Shown one piece after another: positions 17,228 to 28,123 of a DNA stretch of 64,000 bases (position 1 is the first letter of the stretch; each line of letters begins with the position of its first letter). A program made the position numbers and the translations under genes. Source of the DNA: Psychrobacter sp. PL19 (GTDB lineage: Bacteria > Pseudomonadota > Gammaproteobacteria > Pseudomonadales > Moraxellaceae); NCBI RefSeq assembly GCF_017875835.1, contig NZ_JAGING010000001.1:496001-560000 (forward strand). The letters are read 5' to 3'. The notes under the pieces were generated by a model, which searched no databases, was not told the DNA's origin, and worked only from the letters and a program-made list of their open reading frames with translations.

Positions 17228-19951
17228 TTAGATAGTGCGTTCGAACTCTTGAATTTCAAAGACTTCGATTTTATCGCCCGCTTCGACATCATAACCACGA
17301 ACCGCTAGACCACATTCAATACCAGTGCGCACTTCATTAACGTCTTCTTTATAGCGACGTAATGACTGCAGTTGACCGGTAAAGATAACCTGGTCATTAC
17401 GCAGTACACGAATTGGCTTGTTGCGATAAATAGTGCCTTCAACGACCATACAACCAGCCGCTGCACCAAATTTACTAGAGCGGAACACTTCACGTACGTC
17501 AGCAACACCTAGGATTTTCTCACGATGTTCTGGCGCAAGCATACCACTCATTGCTGCTTTCACATCATCGATTAGACCATAGATGACACTGTAATAACGG
17601 ATATCCATATTAGCGGCATTCGCTTTGCGACGCGCGGTAGCATCTGCTCGGACGTTGAAACCTAATAGTACGGCTTCGCTAGACTCTGCCAGTGTCACAT
17701 CAGACTCTGAAATCGGACCGACACCTGAGCTGATAACTCTTACTTTTACTTCATCAGTTGATAATTCATCTAATGCGGCAAGTAAAGCCTCAAGCGAACC
17801 ACGAACATCAGTTTTTAGCACGATATTCAAGAACGACACATCGCCTTGTTCCATCTGCTCAAACATACTTTCTAGGCGCATTTTATTCTGGCGTTCAAGT
17901 TGACGCTCGCGCTCACGGTTAACTCTGAAGTCAGCAACTTCGCGCGCTTTCTTCTCGTCAGTAACCACTAAGAACTCGCTACCCGCAGCTGGCGTTTCAG
18001 GCAAACCTAAAATCTCAACTGGGATAGAAGGACCAGCTGACTGGATACGCTGACCATGCTCGTCCACAATGGCACGAACTCGACCATAGTACTCACCTGC
18101 TAGGACTAAATCACCTTGCTTCAATGTACCTTTTTTGACCAATACACTAGCGACAGGGCCACGACCTTTTTCAAGTCTTGACTCAATAACGATACCTTGA
18201 GCAGCCCCATCTAGCGGCGCTTCTAACTCCATCAGCTCAGCTTGTATGCTAATGTATTCTAAAAGCTCATCAATACCTTCGCCAGTTTTGGCTGAGATAC
18301 GTGCCATTGGGGTATCGCCACCCCATGCTTCTGATACCACTTGCTTAGCGGTTAACTCATTTAAAACACGATCAGGATCAGCACTTGGCTTATCCATTTT
18401 GTTAATGGCGACAATAATTGGTGTGCCTGCAGCACGAGCATGATCAATCGCTTCTTCAGTTTGCGGCATCATACCGTCATCAGCAGCAACTACTAGTACT
18501 ACAATATCAGTCGCTTGTGCGCCGCGTGAACGCATGGCACTAAAGGCTGCGTGACCTGGGGTATCAAGGAAAGTAATAACCCCGCGTGCGGTTTTAACGT
18601 GATAGGCACCGATATGCTGAGTGATACCACCGGCCTCGCCAGTGGCGACTTTGGTTTCGCGAATTTTATCAAGCAATGACGTTTTACCATGGTCAACGTG
18701 ACCCATAATAGTAACCACTGGTGGGCGCGCTTGTACGTTACTGCTACGCTCATCGACAGCGCTATGAAGGTCATCTTCAACCTTAGTATCGCTCACTGGT
18801 ACTGGATTATGACCCATTTCTTCAACGATCAGACTTGCTGTCGCTTGATCAATGGTATCTGTCTCACTAGCCAATTCACCCATTTTCATAAGTAACTTAG
18901 TGACTTCGCGTGCTTTGACCGCCATGCGTTGCGCCAGATCAGCTACTGCAATGTGCTCGCTAATTTCGACATCATAAACAATTTTTTCAACAGGTTTTTC
19001 AAACTTATGCTGACCGGCTTGGGTTGAACGTAAACCATTTTTACGGTTTTTTATCTCACGCTCATCCTGGTTCTTACGGCGACGACCACGGGTACCAGTA
19101 CTACTTGCACCGCGCTTAATTTCGCGACGTTCTTTTTCAAACGATTCTTCTAAAGCGTCGCCAACCAAGCCTTCGGCTAGAGGTTCATCTTTACGAACTT
19201 CAGCAACAGGTTCGCGATCTGTATACTGACCTGCCATTTTTCGCATCTGCTCAAGAGTACGTTTTTGCGTCTCTTCAGCTTGGGCTCGGCGGGTTTTTGA
19301 TTCGATTTGACGTAGACGTTCTTCTTCTACTTCACGTGCCTCACGAGTTTTTCGTTCAGCTGCGGTTTCAACTTTTGGCTTAGTAGCAGCGACTTTTTTC
19401 TTTTCTTTAGTTTTGATCTCAATAGCAGTTTTGCTGCCCTTTTTGACCACAACTGAAGAAGTAGAAGCTTCATCACTTTTGCCTGCTGAGCTTTTGTTAG
19501 ACCCTAAACTTGCACGCATAGCCGCTAAGGTAGCCGCTTGGCGCTCTTCAGATTTTTTCTTAGTCGCAGAACGCTCTTCAGCTTCTTTAGCAGCGCGGGC
19601 TTGTGATTCAATCAGTGCCTGTTCGCGTGCAGCCAACTCTTCAGCCATTTTTTCTGGATCAGGCTTCTCGAATACTTTCTTTTTACGTACTTCAACATTG
19701 ACGCTCTTAGATTTACCTGAAGAGCCGGTCACGCGCGCAGTACTCGTTGTCTTAGATTTAAGACTAATACGGCGCTTGTCTTGCTGACCATGACTTTGCT
19801 TTAAATACGTCACCAACTTCTCTTGCTCAAGTTCGGTGACTAGGTCATCCTCCCCACGAGCAGGTAGCCCAGCATCCACTAGTTGCTGCTTTACAGCGCT
19901 AGCGACTTTGCCTACCATATCTGCCAGTTCTTTGACGGTCTTATCTGCCAT
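17228..19951 (-). CDS. infB: translation initiation factor IF-2
   Basis: A 907-residue protein. It has an N-terminal IF2_N-like segment, a long charged linker rich in Lys/Glu/Ala (about 60-290), a second IF2_N ([34 protein letters not shown]), then the GTPase domain with [18 protein letters not shown] and NKMDKP, and the C-terminal domains that bind fMet-tRNA. Full length for a gammaproteobacterium. It delivers initiator tRNA to the 30S subunit; an initiator tRNA gene lies in the same cluster. Confidence 0.98.
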   Translation of the reverse strand: MADKTVKELADMVGKVASAVKQQLVDAGLPARGEDDLVTELEQEKLVTYLKQSHGQQDKRRISLKSKTTSTARVTGSSGKSKSVNVEVRKKKVFEKPDPEKMAEELAAREQALIESQARAAKEAEERSATKKKSEERQAATLAAMRASLGSNKSSAGKSDEASTSSVVVKKGSKTAIEIKTKEKKKVAATKPKVETAAERKTREAREVEEERLRQIESKTRRAQAEETQKRTLEQMRKMAGQYTDREPVAEVRKDEPLAEGLVGDALEESFEKERREIKRGASSTGTRGRRRKNQDEREIKNRKNGLRSTQAGQHKFEKPVEKIVYDVEISEHIAVADLAQRMAVKAREVTKLLMKMGELASETDTIDQATASLIVEEMGHNPVPVSDTKVEDDLHSAVDERSSNVQARPPVVTIMGHVDHGKTSLLDKIRETKVATGEAGGITQHIGAYHVKTARGVITFLDTPGHAAFSAMRSRGAQATDIVVLVVAADDGMMPQTEEAIDHARAAGTPIIVAINKMDKPSADPDRVLNELTAKQVVSEAWGGDTPMARISAKTGEGIDELLEYISIQAELMELEAPLDGAAQGIVIESRLEKGRGPVASVLVKKGTLKQGDLVLAGEYYGRVRAIVDEHGQRIQSAGPSIPVEILGLPETPAAGSEFLVVTDEKKAREVADFRVNRERERQLERQNKMRLESMFEQMEQGDVSFLNIVLKTDVRGSLEALLAALDELSTDEVKVRVISSGVGPISESDVTLAESSEAVLLGFNVRADATARRKANAANMDIRYYSVIYGLIDDVKAAMSGMLAPEHREKILGVADVREVFRSSKFGAAAGCMVVEGTIYRNKPIRVLRNDQVIFTGQLQSLRRYKEDVNEVRTGIECGLAVRGYDVEAGDKIEVFEIQEFERTI

Positions 19952-20102
19952 TGATTATCACCTACTGTCTATTATTTGCTATATGTTCAATTCAGTTGTT
20001 GGCTACAAATGATTGCGTTAAGGCTGATACTAGTTTTATATTAATACCAGCGCTCTATTATAAATAGCATATCACCAAAAGACAGCGATATGCAGTTAGA
20101 GC

Positions 20103-21587
20103 CTATTCATTGAACCAAGATTCCCGAGCTTTCATGATGAGTTTTCCTGCGGTTTCAGTGTCTAAGTCTTCAATATCTTCTAAATCAAATACAGCTTGTT
20201 CAGCTAGATCATCAACGGTAATGATGTCTTTTTCAGCCATTCTATAAGCCCAACTGACGGTCATACCTTCAAGATCTTGTAGCTCTTGACTTGGCTCTTT
20301 CATGTTCTGTTGTTTTACTAGCTCATCAGCGATTACCACTTCTTTAGCACGCTCTTGAATCATATCAATCGCTTCGTCATCTAAGCCTTCGATATCATAA
20401 AAAGTCTCAGCTGGCACGTAAGCCACTTCTTCGATGCTGGTAAAACCAATATCAACGAGCGCGTGTGCTAAATCTTTATCAACTTCTAGACGTTCATAGA
20501 ATAAGTCGATAAAGGCTTTTGACTCGTCTGCTTGACGTTGCTGATACTCTTCTTCAAGCATCATATTAAGCTTATAACCCGTCAATTCAGAAGCCAGACG
20601 TACGTTTTGGCCTTGTGAGCCAATAGCACGTGCAAGTTGGTCGTTAGTACTAAAGATAATATCAGCCGTTTGCGCATCTTCATCTAAGATAATGCTGCTA
20701 ACATCCGCCGGCTCAAGTGCACTGATGATGAACTGGGCGGGGTCATCTGACCATACCACGACATCAATACGTTCGCCGTCAAGCTCTTGCTGAACGGCTT
20801 GAATTCGCGTGCCACGCATGCCAATACAAGCACCAACTGGATCAATACGATGATCGTTGGTTTTCACGGATATTTTAGCACGAGTACCAGGCAAACGAGC
20901 AACGTTACGAATCTCAATAATTTGCTCGGCAATCTCAGGTACTTCTTTTTGCATCAAAGCTGAGAGCATTTCAGGATGGGTACGCGATAACAGTAGCTGC
21001 GCGCCACGATTGTCGCGGTTGACATGATATAAAATAGCATTGATGCGCGACTTTGCCCGCAGCTGCTCACGTGGCAACATCTGATCGCGTGACAGATAAC
21101 CTTCAGCACTATCACCAAGGTCAATAATATAGCCATCGCGAGTTTGTTTTTTTACTTCGCCATACATCATTTCGCCAACTCGTGGCTCAAAAGCGTCTGC
21201 CACCAGGGCACGCTCAGCTTCGCGAATCTTTTGGATGATGACCTGCTTAGCTTGAGTGGCTGCAATGCGACCAAACTCAATAGATTCAATCTGCTCTTCT
21301 TTAACATCGCCAATTGACCATTGTTCTTGATCAAGGTCGGTGATGGCAAGCTGACAGGCAGGCATCTCATGGTCTTCGTCTGCAACCACTGTCCAGTAAC
21401 GATAAGTATCATAATCACCAGTCGTACGATCGATGGCTACCCGCACTGCCACTTCTGGCTGTTCGGTATATACTTTTTTCTTGGTCGAAACCACCAAAGC
21501 TTCTTCAATTGCTTCAAAGATATCTTCAGGGTTCAAGCCTTTTTCATTACTGACAGTTTCTACTACCGTTAAAATTTCACGACTCAT
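20103..21587 (-). CDS. nusA: transcription termination/antitermination factor NusA
   Basis: A 494-residue protein with the N-terminal RNA polymerase-binding domain, an S1 domain (EVKKQTRDGYIIDLGDSAEGYL), KH domains (VGACIGMRGTRIQAVQQEL and AIGSQGQNVRLASELTG) and two acidic C-terminal repeats as in E. coli NusA. It controls pausing, termination and antitermination. infB follows at 151 bp. Confidence 0.97.
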   Translation of the reverse strand: MSREILTVVETVSNEKGLNPEDIFEAIEEALVVSTKKKVYTEQPEVAVRVAIDRTTGDYDTYRYWTVVADEDHEMPACQLAITDLDQEQWSIGDVKEEQIESIEFGRIAATQAKQVIIQKIREAERALVADAFEPRVGEMMYGEVKKQTRDGYIIDLGDSAEGYLSRDQMLPREQLRAKSRINAILYHVNRDNRGAQLLLSRTHPEMLSALMQKEVPEIAEQIIEIRNVARLPGTRAKISVKTNDHRIDPVGACIGMRGTRIQAVQQELDGERIDVVVWSDDPAQFIISALEPADVSSIILDEDAQTADIIFSTNDQLARAIGSQGQNVRLASELTGYKLNMMLEEEYQQRQADESKAFIDLFYERLEVDKDLAHALVDIGFTSIEEVAYVPAETFYDIEGLDDEAIDMIQERAKEVVIADELVKQQNMKEPSQELQDLEGMTVSWAYRMAEKDIITVDDLAEQAVFDLEDIEDLDTETAGKLIMKARESWFNE

Positions 21588-21874
21588 GCTATACCTGTCC
21601 TATCATTTTATAATTGGCTTTAATTTTGTGATTTGTGCGTTAACATTACGTTATCGCTGTAGGCCATACGCTATTTAAGAATTAAGTAATTTACGTATTA
21701 TGGCTAACCAGTACATTTAGTTGCTTGTGCACCTAACGACCTTATAAAATACTTTTAACCACTATTTCATAGTCAGTCATTTTTCATTTATCTAATAGTT
21801 AGTTATTTTTGGTCACTTACTTATTTTACTGGCACCTATCTACTGTCACTTATATTGCATGTCTGGCACAATAA

Positions 21875-22375
21875 TTAAGCGTCTTCATAAATTAAATTGG
21901 CTTTATCGATGTTACTCAAAGCAATCTCAAACTGCTCATTATCAGTGGCAGTCAGCTTTAGGAAGGTTGTATCTATACTGTCCAATCTGCCTGTTACTTT
22001 GCGGCGTTTTTTGTCGCCTTCTCCAATAGCCTGTATTAAGCGCAAGCTAACTGTTTGGCCCACATAATCATACATTTGCTCATCTGAGAAGAACGCACGA
22101 TCAAAGCCAGGTGAAGAAACTTCTAATATAAACTCACCAGCAATGGGGTCATGTACTTCTAGAATCCCACTCACTTGATGGTTAACCGCAGCGCAATTCT
22201 CGATCGTCACCTGCTTATCTTGAGCTTGTTCTTCAGGTAATGACTCAATATAAATACGTAGCAAAGAACGATTGCCTTGTGGGCCAAACTCTACACCCCA
22301 CAACGCTACATCACAAGCTGCTACTGCAGGAGCAATGATATTAGTTAGTTCTGCAACCTTGGTCGAAAGTTTCAT
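21875..22375 (-). CDS. rimP: ribosome maturation factor RimP
   Basis: A 166-residue protein with the RimP pattern LWGVEFGPQGNRSLLRIYIE, VNHQVSGILEVHDPIAGEFILEVSSPGFDRAFF and a C-terminal SH3-like part. It is needed for 30S assembly. It lies upstream of nusA in the standard order, with a 287-bp spacer that shows no gene. Confidence 0.95.
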   Translation of the reverse strand: MKLSTKVAELTNIIAPAVAACDVALWGVEFGPQGNRSLLRIYIESLPEEQAQDKQVTIENCAAVNHQVSGILEVHDPIAGEFILEVSSPGFDRAFFSDEQMYDYVGQTVSLRLIQAIGEGDKKRRKVTGRLDSIDTTFLKLTATDNEQFEIALSNIDKANLIYEDA

Positions 22376-22827
22376 AGTCTATTTATAGTATCCTATTTGC
22401 TGGTCTATCGTACTCAATGAACCATACTACTTATTATTGTTTGTACAGATCACGGTAATCGTTTTGTTGGTAAGGGTTGTAGTAACGGTTGTCTATTCTA
22501 CTGCCGTTATGACATCTCTAGCTCGACGTCGCATTTATTATACATCTCTGTAAAGATGAAACACTTGAACTTCAAACTCGGCTTATCAATGCTCTTATTA
22601 TTAATCAAGCGGAGGTATCAGTAAAAGAGTATAAAACAAAAGACAATGTCGCTTACGAGTAATCGCTCAAATGGCGTAGTATTATCGTACTCTATGGATA
22701 TAGAGCTTAGCATAGGTAGGATTGATACCGCGATAACCCTGACCATCAGATACAAAAAAACCCACAAACATAATGGTGGGTTGATTGTCACTGACAGATT
22801 TAGTATACAAAATATCAGTATAGAAAA
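22376..22827. other. spacer between the tRNA genes and rimP
   Basis: Apart from the tRNA-side terminator near 22759, I see no convincing gene. The promoter of the rimP operon probably lies here. Confidence 0.4.
22756..22782 (-). terminator. terminator after tRNA-fMet
   Basis: Arms aacccac / gtgggtt, followed on the minus strand by a run of Ts, about 45 bp past the tRNA 3' end. Confidence 0.75.
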
Positions 22828-22904
<77 letters not shown>

Positions 22905-23028
22905 TCAATCTAGAACGCATATTATAGGGAGGTTTTATATAACTGTCAATCTTTATTTCAAATAAACTTTAAACTAAAAATATCGTTGCTATAACTACTA
23001 ACCTAATATTGTTCTATATAAAAAAAGT

Positions 23029-23112
23029 TGGTGCGATTGGGGGGACTTGAACCCCCACAGCTTTCGCCACCACCCCCTCAAGATGGCGTGTCTACCATTC
23101 CACCACAATCGC
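23029..23112 (-). tRNA. tRNA-Leu (GAG)
   Basis: A class II tRNA of 84 nt with a long variable arm and encoded CCA. The acceptor gcgattg pairs with caatcgc. The anticodon loop ttgaggg gives GAG, with stem ccatc / ggtgg including one G-T pair. The D arm tggaatggtagacacgc is typical of tRNA-Leu. It lies directly downstream of secG, as in other gammaproteobacteria. Confidence 0.95.
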
Positions 23113-23323
23113 TTATGTCTATTTGTTACTTTAACTTTTTTTACTAACCTGTTTTAGCTCGCTGCTCTTATTCTATTACTGCGTACCATGAGGATGATAC
23201 TTACGATAAGTACAGACTGCTAAAACAGGAAAGCATTGTAAAACTAACACACTAGAATAGCAAGGGCTGCTATTAAAATAACGCAGACACTATAATAGCT
23301 AGAGCCTGCTGGATCAAATATAG

Positions 23324-23632
23324 CTACTGAGGATTTTGTGTCAAAGGACGCGGCGTTTGCGGTGCTGACACTGGCGCGTCTAGGCGAAACTGATCTTCAG
23401 CTTGCTTACGTGCATTTACCGCAAGGGTCATGCTGGTTATAAAAAATACGACTGTTAATGCTGCCGTGGCACGAGTCAAGAAGTTCGCTGTCCCCGCCGC
23501 ACCAAACACGGTACCAGACGAGCCAGCCCCAAAAGAAGCTCCAGCGTCTGCCCCTTTACCATGTTGGATCAAAATCAAGCCGATCATGGCAATGGCCACG
23601 ATAATGTGCAGGGCTAATATAAACGTAAACAT
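23324..23632 (-). CDS. secG: preprotein translocase subunit SecG
   Basis: A 102-residue protein with two membrane segments (FILALHIIVAIAMIGLILIQ and ATAALTVVFFITSMTLAV) around the conserved GKGADAGASFGAGSSGTVFGAAG loop. It is the small SecYEG channel subunit that assists SecA-driven export. The C-terminal tail is polar and proline-rich. The location between tpiA and the tRNA genes matches the usual order. Confidence 0.95.
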   Translation of the reverse strand: MFTFILALHIIVAIAMIGLILIQHGKGADAGASFGAGSSGTVFGAAGTANFLTRATAALTVVFFITSMTLAVNARKQAEDQFRLDAPVSAPQTPRPLTQNPQ

Positions 23633-23854
23633 GGTGGCCTCTTTTGCCGCTTAATGACGACTGATAACGGGAGTAAAATCTTAGGATCTAATACTATCTA
23701 TAGATAGAAGTACACTGATTATAAAAGTACAATGACGTTAAATAAGGCGCATTGTACACGATTGCAAGGGTACTGTTAAACCAACTTTTATCAACTTACC
23801 AAGGCACTTTAGGTGCTGAGTCGACGCTAAGTACGCTAACTTTGGTGATAGAGG

Positions 23855-24676
23855 TTACCCTTTGGCACAAGTGAAGGCGTTAGCAATGGCTAAAAAGTCT
23901 GCTGCCTTTAGGGACGCGCCACCAACCAATGCGCCATCTATCATAGAGTCTGCTGCAAAACTATCGGCATTATCCGCGTTGACGCTACCACCATACAACA
24001 CACTAACAGCAGCTAACTCTGGCGAAAAACTGCTTATCGTTTGTTTAATATAGTGATGAGTGGCGCTCACTTCAGACACGGTTGGTACTTTACCAGTGCC
24101 AATCGCCCAAACTGGTTCGTAGGCAATAATTAGACGTTCAGCTAGAACTTCCACAAAGCCAGGTTGCTCACCTGCTTGCTGATCGAGCACATCTTTTATG
24201 ACTGTTAGTTGTGTATTAAGCACCTCTAGGGTTTGCTTAGCATCATATTGCGCTTGAGTTTCGCCCACACACAGTACAATACCTAAGTTTTGCGCCAACG
24301 CATGAGTGAGCTTTTGTACCAGGATATCATGACACTCCTGGTGGTATTGTCGACGCTCAGAGTGACCAAGTATCGTCCACGTTGCACCCGCATCTGCCAC
24401 TTGCTGTGCTGAGCAATCACCCGTATAGGCGCCGGTACTATTGCTATGAGCGCTAATATCTTGAGCAGCACACATGACTGAAGATCCTTGCAGACGCGAG
24501 CTGACAGCTGCCATATGAATGCAACTTGGCGCTACCATCAACTGACAGTTAGTCGCTGAGTCTGTTGCAGTCGATTCTTGAGCACTAATGGCAGTTAATA
24601 GATCATTTATAAGTGTATTAACACTATGGCTCGTTGCTGGATTCTGCTTCCAATTTCCAATTACCCAAGCTTGCAT
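23855..24676 (-). CDS. tpiA: triosephosphate isomerase
   Basis: A 273-residue TIM-barrel enzyme with the catalytic Lys in GNWKQN, His in LGHSERR, Glu in [12 protein letters not shown] and the phosphate loop LYGGSVN. It interconverts dihydroxyacetone phosphate and glyceraldehyde-3-phosphate. A GTG lies directly before the ATG; AAGG is 7 bp from the GTG and 10 bp from the ATG, so either could start translation. It is somewhat longer than E. coli TpiA because of a polar stretch near residues 35-45. Confidence 0.96.
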   Translation of the reverse strand: MQAWVIGNWKQNPATSHSVNTLINDLLTAISAQESTATDSATNCQLMVAPSCIHMAAVSSRLQGSSVMCAAQDISAHSNSTGAYTGDCSAQQVADAGATWTILGHSERRQYHQECHDILVQKLTHALAQNLGIVLCVGETQAQYDAKQTLEVLNTQLTVIKDVLDQQAGEQPGFVEVLAERLIIAYEPVWAIGTGKVPTVSEVSATHHYIKQTISSFSPELAAVSVLYGGSVNADNADSFAADSMIDGALVGGASLKAADFLAIANAFTCAKG

Positions 24677-24823
24677 CACACATCTACCTTGTATCGTTTA
24701 TCATTGCCAGTGCGGCTAACATGCGCGCCAGTATAACAAATATTTCACAAGTGCTATAGTTATAGTATAGTGCTGATGAGACTGAGGTTGGTTTATTAGG
24801 ACCCTTATGATAGTCACGATTGC

Positions 24824-24868
24824 CATAGAACCCTGAATAATAGAACCCTAAACAATAGAACCCTGAAT
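24824..24868. repeat. 15-bp tandem repeat, 3 copies
   Basis: The unit aatagaaccctgaat is repeated three times with a few changes. It lies in the spacer upstream of pilB, about 50 bp before its ribosome binding site. Confidence 0.8.
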
Positions 24869-24920
24869 AGTGTTTTGGTTTTGAGCAAGTTTATGGCACA
24901 TTCGTTACCAAGGAGAGTTA

Positions 24921-26633
24921 ATGATGTCCACCACAACCAGCAAGTTTGGTGGTCTAGCGCAACAGCTGATTAGTGAAGGCATTGTCAGTGAAGCGCACAT
25001 GAAAGCGGCGCAGACTGAATCGCTGCAGCAGCAAATTGGACTGGTCTCTTATCTGGTAGATAATAAAATAGCCAATGCCTATCAGCTAGCGCAAATGCTA
25101 TCACAAGCGTTAGGCGACCCTTTATTTGACCTTAATGCACTTAGTGACGAGGTCATTCCAAAAGACTTGGTTGATGAAAAAATTGTCCGCAAGTTTAACG
25201 CGCTGCCCATCTTCAAGCGCGGGCAACGACTGTTTGTGGCATTGAGTGATCCGACCCGTGTAGACGCGATTGATGCGATTGCCTTTAACTCGCGGTTGTC
25301 CGTCGAGACGGTGGTGGTCGAAGAAAACAAGCTTAAAAAACGTATTGATAGCCTCTATGCAGATACCATGCACAGTTTTGGAGGCTTTGCGGATAACGAC
25401 CTGAAAGTCGATTTTGAAGATATCAAAAAAGAGGATGGAGAAACCAAACTTTCCGATGGGGTCGATGAAGCACCGGTAGTAAAGTTTATAAATAAAATGT
25501 TGGTGGATGCTATTCGTATGGGCGCCTCAGATCTACATTTTGAGCCCTATGAAAAGACATTTCGGGTACGCTTTCGCGTGGATGGAGTGATGCAAAAGAT
25601 GGCCAGCCCACCAGTACAGCTTGCCAGCAAAATTGCTTCACGCTTAAAAGTTATGTCACAAATGGACATCTCAGAGCGGCGTGTACCGCAAGATGGCCGT
25701 ATCAAGCTGAAACTATCTAAAGATAAAGCCATCGACTTTCGGGTAAACTCCTTACCGACCCTATTCGGTGAAAAAATCGTTCTGCGTATCCTAGACCCCT
25801 CTTCAGCAATGCTCGGTATCGAGGCTTTAGGCTATGAACCCGATCAAAAGAAAATGTTTTTAGAAGCGCTACATAGGCCTCAAGGCATGCTACTGATTAC
25901 CGGCCCTACCGGCTCCGGTAAAACAGTCTCACTCTACACTGGTATTAATATCCTCAATACGGGCGAGACCAACATTTCGACCGCTGAAGACCCAGTTGAG
26001 ATTAACTTGGAAGGGATCAATCAGGTCAACGTCAACCCTAAGGTAGGTTTGACTTTTTCTAATGCCCTCAAATCATTCTTACGCCAAGACCCTGATATTA
26101 TTATGGTGGGTGAGATTCGTGACCTTGAGACTGCTGAGATTGCTATTAAAGCCGCGCAAACTGGTCACATGGTACTTTCGACCCTTCATACTAACTCTGC
26201 TCCAGAAACTTTAACGCGTTTACGTAATATGGGAGTAGCCTCATTTAACATCGCCACTTCAGTAAACCTAGTTATCGCGCAAAGGCTAGCAAGGCGCTTA
26301 TGTAAAAACTGTAAAAAACCCGTCATTATTCCACGCCAAAGCTTACTTGAAATTGGCTTTGCGGATGCTGATTTCCATAATTCAGAAAACACGATTTATG
26401 AGCCTGTAGGCTGTGGTGAATGCCGCGATGGTTATAAAGGTCGCGTGGGTATTTATGAAGTGATGAAAGTTAGCCCAGATATTTCGCGAATTATTATGGA
26501 AAATGGTAATGCGATAGACATTAAGGACGCAGCGCTCAGAAATGGTTTTCGAGATTTGCGCCGCTCTGGTGTGCTAAAGGTATTGCAAGGGGTTACTAGT
26601 GTTCAGGAGATGATGCGGGTCACCTCTGAATAA
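24921..26633 (+). CDS. pilB: type IV pilus assembly ATPase PilB
   Basis: A 570-residue GspE-family motor. It has an N-terminal MshEN-like domain, Walker A GPTGSGKT, the Asp box around GETNISTAEDPVEI, Walker B IIMVGEIRDLETAEIA, the His box GHMVLSTLHTN and a four-cysteine zinc motif (CKNC ... CGEC). It powers pilus extension. AGGAGAG precedes paired ATG codons; the second ATG, one codon on, is an equally good start. It heads the pilB-pilC-pilD cluster. Confidence 0.96.
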   Translation: MMSTTTSKFGGLAQQLISEGIVSEAHMKAAQTESLQQQIGLVSYLVDNKIANAYQLAQMLSQALGDPLFDLNALSDEVIPKDLVDEKIVRKFNALPIFKRGQRLFVALSDPTRVDAIDAIAFNSRLSVETVVVEENKLKKRIDSLYADTMHSFGGFADNDLKVDFEDIKKEDGETKLSDGVDEAPVVKFINKMLVDAIRMGASDLHFEPYEKTFRVRFRVDGVMQKMASPPVQLASKIASRLKVMSQMDISERRVPQDGRIKLKLSKDKAIDFRVNSLPTLFGEKIVLRILDPSSAMLGIEALGYEPDQKKMFLEALHRPQGMLLITGPTGSGKTVSLYTGINILNTGETNISTAEDPVEINLEGINQVNVNPKVGLTFSNALKSFLRQDPDIIMVGEIRDLETAEIAIKAAQTGHMVLSTLHTNSAPETLTRLRNMGVASFNIATSVNLVIAQRLARRLCKNCKKPVIIPRQSLLEIGFADADFHNSENTIYEPVGCGECRDGYKGRVGIYEVMKVSPDISRIIMENGNAIDIKDAALRNGFRDLRRSGVLKVLQGVTSVQEMMRVTSE

Positions 26634-26640
26634 TAGCGAT

Positions 26641-26664
26641 AAGCAACTGAGCAACTGAGCAACT
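26641..26664. repeat. 8-bp tandem repeat, 3 copies
   Basis: The unit gcaactga is repeated three times (the last copy with changes) a few bases after the pilB stop, another case of a short array close to a gene end. Confidence 0.75.
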
Positions 26665-26874
26665 GCCAAAATATAGCTGGAATTAAATTTCCATAAGCAA
26701 CCTTCAGTACTTAATAGCACCGGATATCAAAACCCTAAAAAGGTCTAATCACTGATAGTTACTCATTTTTTACGCCAATATAAGACACATAAGTTTAATA
26801 CTGTGGTTAAGAAATTCGGGCATCTTTTTATGTTTTTAAATCGTCCACATTAGATAATACTCGAGGGTAAAAAC

Positions 26875-28098
26875 ATGGCAAAAGCTAAGACTGATATGCT
26901 ACTAGACTTTGTCTATGAAGGGGTTAATCGCCGCGGACAAAAAGTCAAAGGTGAGACTACCAGTCGTAGTTTAGAGCTGGCCAAAGCGACCTTACGCAAA
27001 CAAGGCATCACCGTCAAAGGCATTAAGAAAAAGCCCAAGCCCATATTTACCTTCAAAAAAGCCATTAAGCCTATTGATATTGCCATTTTTTCGCGGCAAC
27101 TGGCAACGATGATGAAAGCGGGCGTCCCATTAACCCAGTCTTTTGAGATCGTCGCTGACTCGCTTGATAATCCCAGTATGAAAGACCTGGTATTGCAAAT
27201 AAAAGCTGATATTGAAGCGGGAGGCACTTTTACTTCTGCACTACGTAAGCATCCGCGCTACTTTGACGATTTGTTTTGCTCACTGGTCGATTCTGGTGAG
27301 CAGTCAGGGGCGCTAGAAATTATGCTAGAACGGGTAGCCACTTATAAAGAAAAGAGTGAGCTGCTAAAAGCCAAGATTAAAAAAGCCTTGAAATACCCAA
27401 TAGCGGTCGTGGTGGTCGCGGTTATCGTGACTATTATCTTGCTGGTCAAGGTCGTCCCGGTATTCTCCGGACTGTTTGAATCTTTTGGTGCAGAATTACC
27501 CGCTTTTACCAAAATGGTTGTACACATGTCAGAATGGATGCAGTCTTATTGGTTTATTTTGATTATCATGATTGGTGCCGCGATTATTGGCTTTTCTGAA
27601 GGCAAAAAACGGTCTAAGAAGTTTCGTGACTTTTTAGACCGCGCCACATTAAAGACGCCGATATTTGGTAAAATTGCTTATCAGGCGGTTATTGCGCGTT
27701 TTTCTCGTACACTATCCACCACCTTTGCCGCTGGCGTGCCGTTACTGGATGCTCTAGAATCTACCGCCGGTGCGACCAACAATGTAGTGTTTTATAATGC
27801 CACTCAGCAAATAAAAAATGACGTCTCTACAGGACAACAGTTACAGTTTTCGATGCGCACTACCAATTTATTTCCAAGCTTGGCCATTCAAATGGTAGGT
27901 ATCGGTGAAGAGTCCGGTAGCTTGGAAGAAATGCTTGATAAAGTGGCTGTATATTATGAGAACGAAGTCGATAATGCCGTCGATGGTTTGACCAGTCTAA
28001 TGGAACCACTGATTATGGCAGTACTGGGGGTGTTAGTCGGTGGCTTAGTGATTGCCATGTATTTACCAATCTTCCAAATGGGCTCAGTGGTAGGCTAA
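26875..28098 (+). CDS. pilC: type IV pilus inner-membrane platform protein PilC
   Basis: A 407-residue protein with two GspF domains (FSRQLATMMKAGVPLTQSFEIV and FSRTLSTTFAAGVPLLDALEST) and three membrane segments, the last near the C-terminus (EPLIMAVLGVLVGGLVIAMYLPIF). It anchors the assembly machinery and couples PilB to pilin insertion. It lies 241 bp after pilB, long for an operon spacer, and 25 bp before pilD. Confidence 0.96.
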   Translation: MAKAKTDMLLDFVYEGVNRRGQKVKGETTSRSLELAKATLRKQGITVKGIKKKPKPIFTFKKAIKPIDIAIFSRQLATMMKAGVPLTQSFEIVADSLDNPSMKDLVLQIKADIEAGGTFTSALRKHPRYFDDLFCSLVDSGEQSGALEIMLERVATYKEKSELLKAKIKKALKYPIAVVVVAVIVTIILLVKVVPVFSGLFESFGAELPAFTKMVVHMSEWMQSYWFILIIMIGAAIIGFSEGKKRSKKFRDFLDRATLKTPIFGKIAYQAVIARFSRTLSTTFAAGVPLLDALESTAGATNNVVFYNATQQIKNDVSTGQQLQFSMRTTNLFPSLAIQMVGIGEESGSLEEMLDKVAVYYENEVDNAVDGLTSLMEPLIMAVLGVLVGGLVIAMYLPIFQMGSVVG

Positions 28099-28123
28099 AG
28101 GCCAATTAAAGGACAGCGACTTA

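Noticed and set aside
19413-19787. 124-codon plus-strand frame opposite infB
   Set aside because: Shadow of the low-complexity Lys/Glu-rich linker of IF-2; no independent support.
24824-24868. Repeat array considered as a CRISPR
   Set aside because: The 15-bp units are directly adjacent, with no spacers and no cas genes; the same holds for all other tandem arrays in the window.
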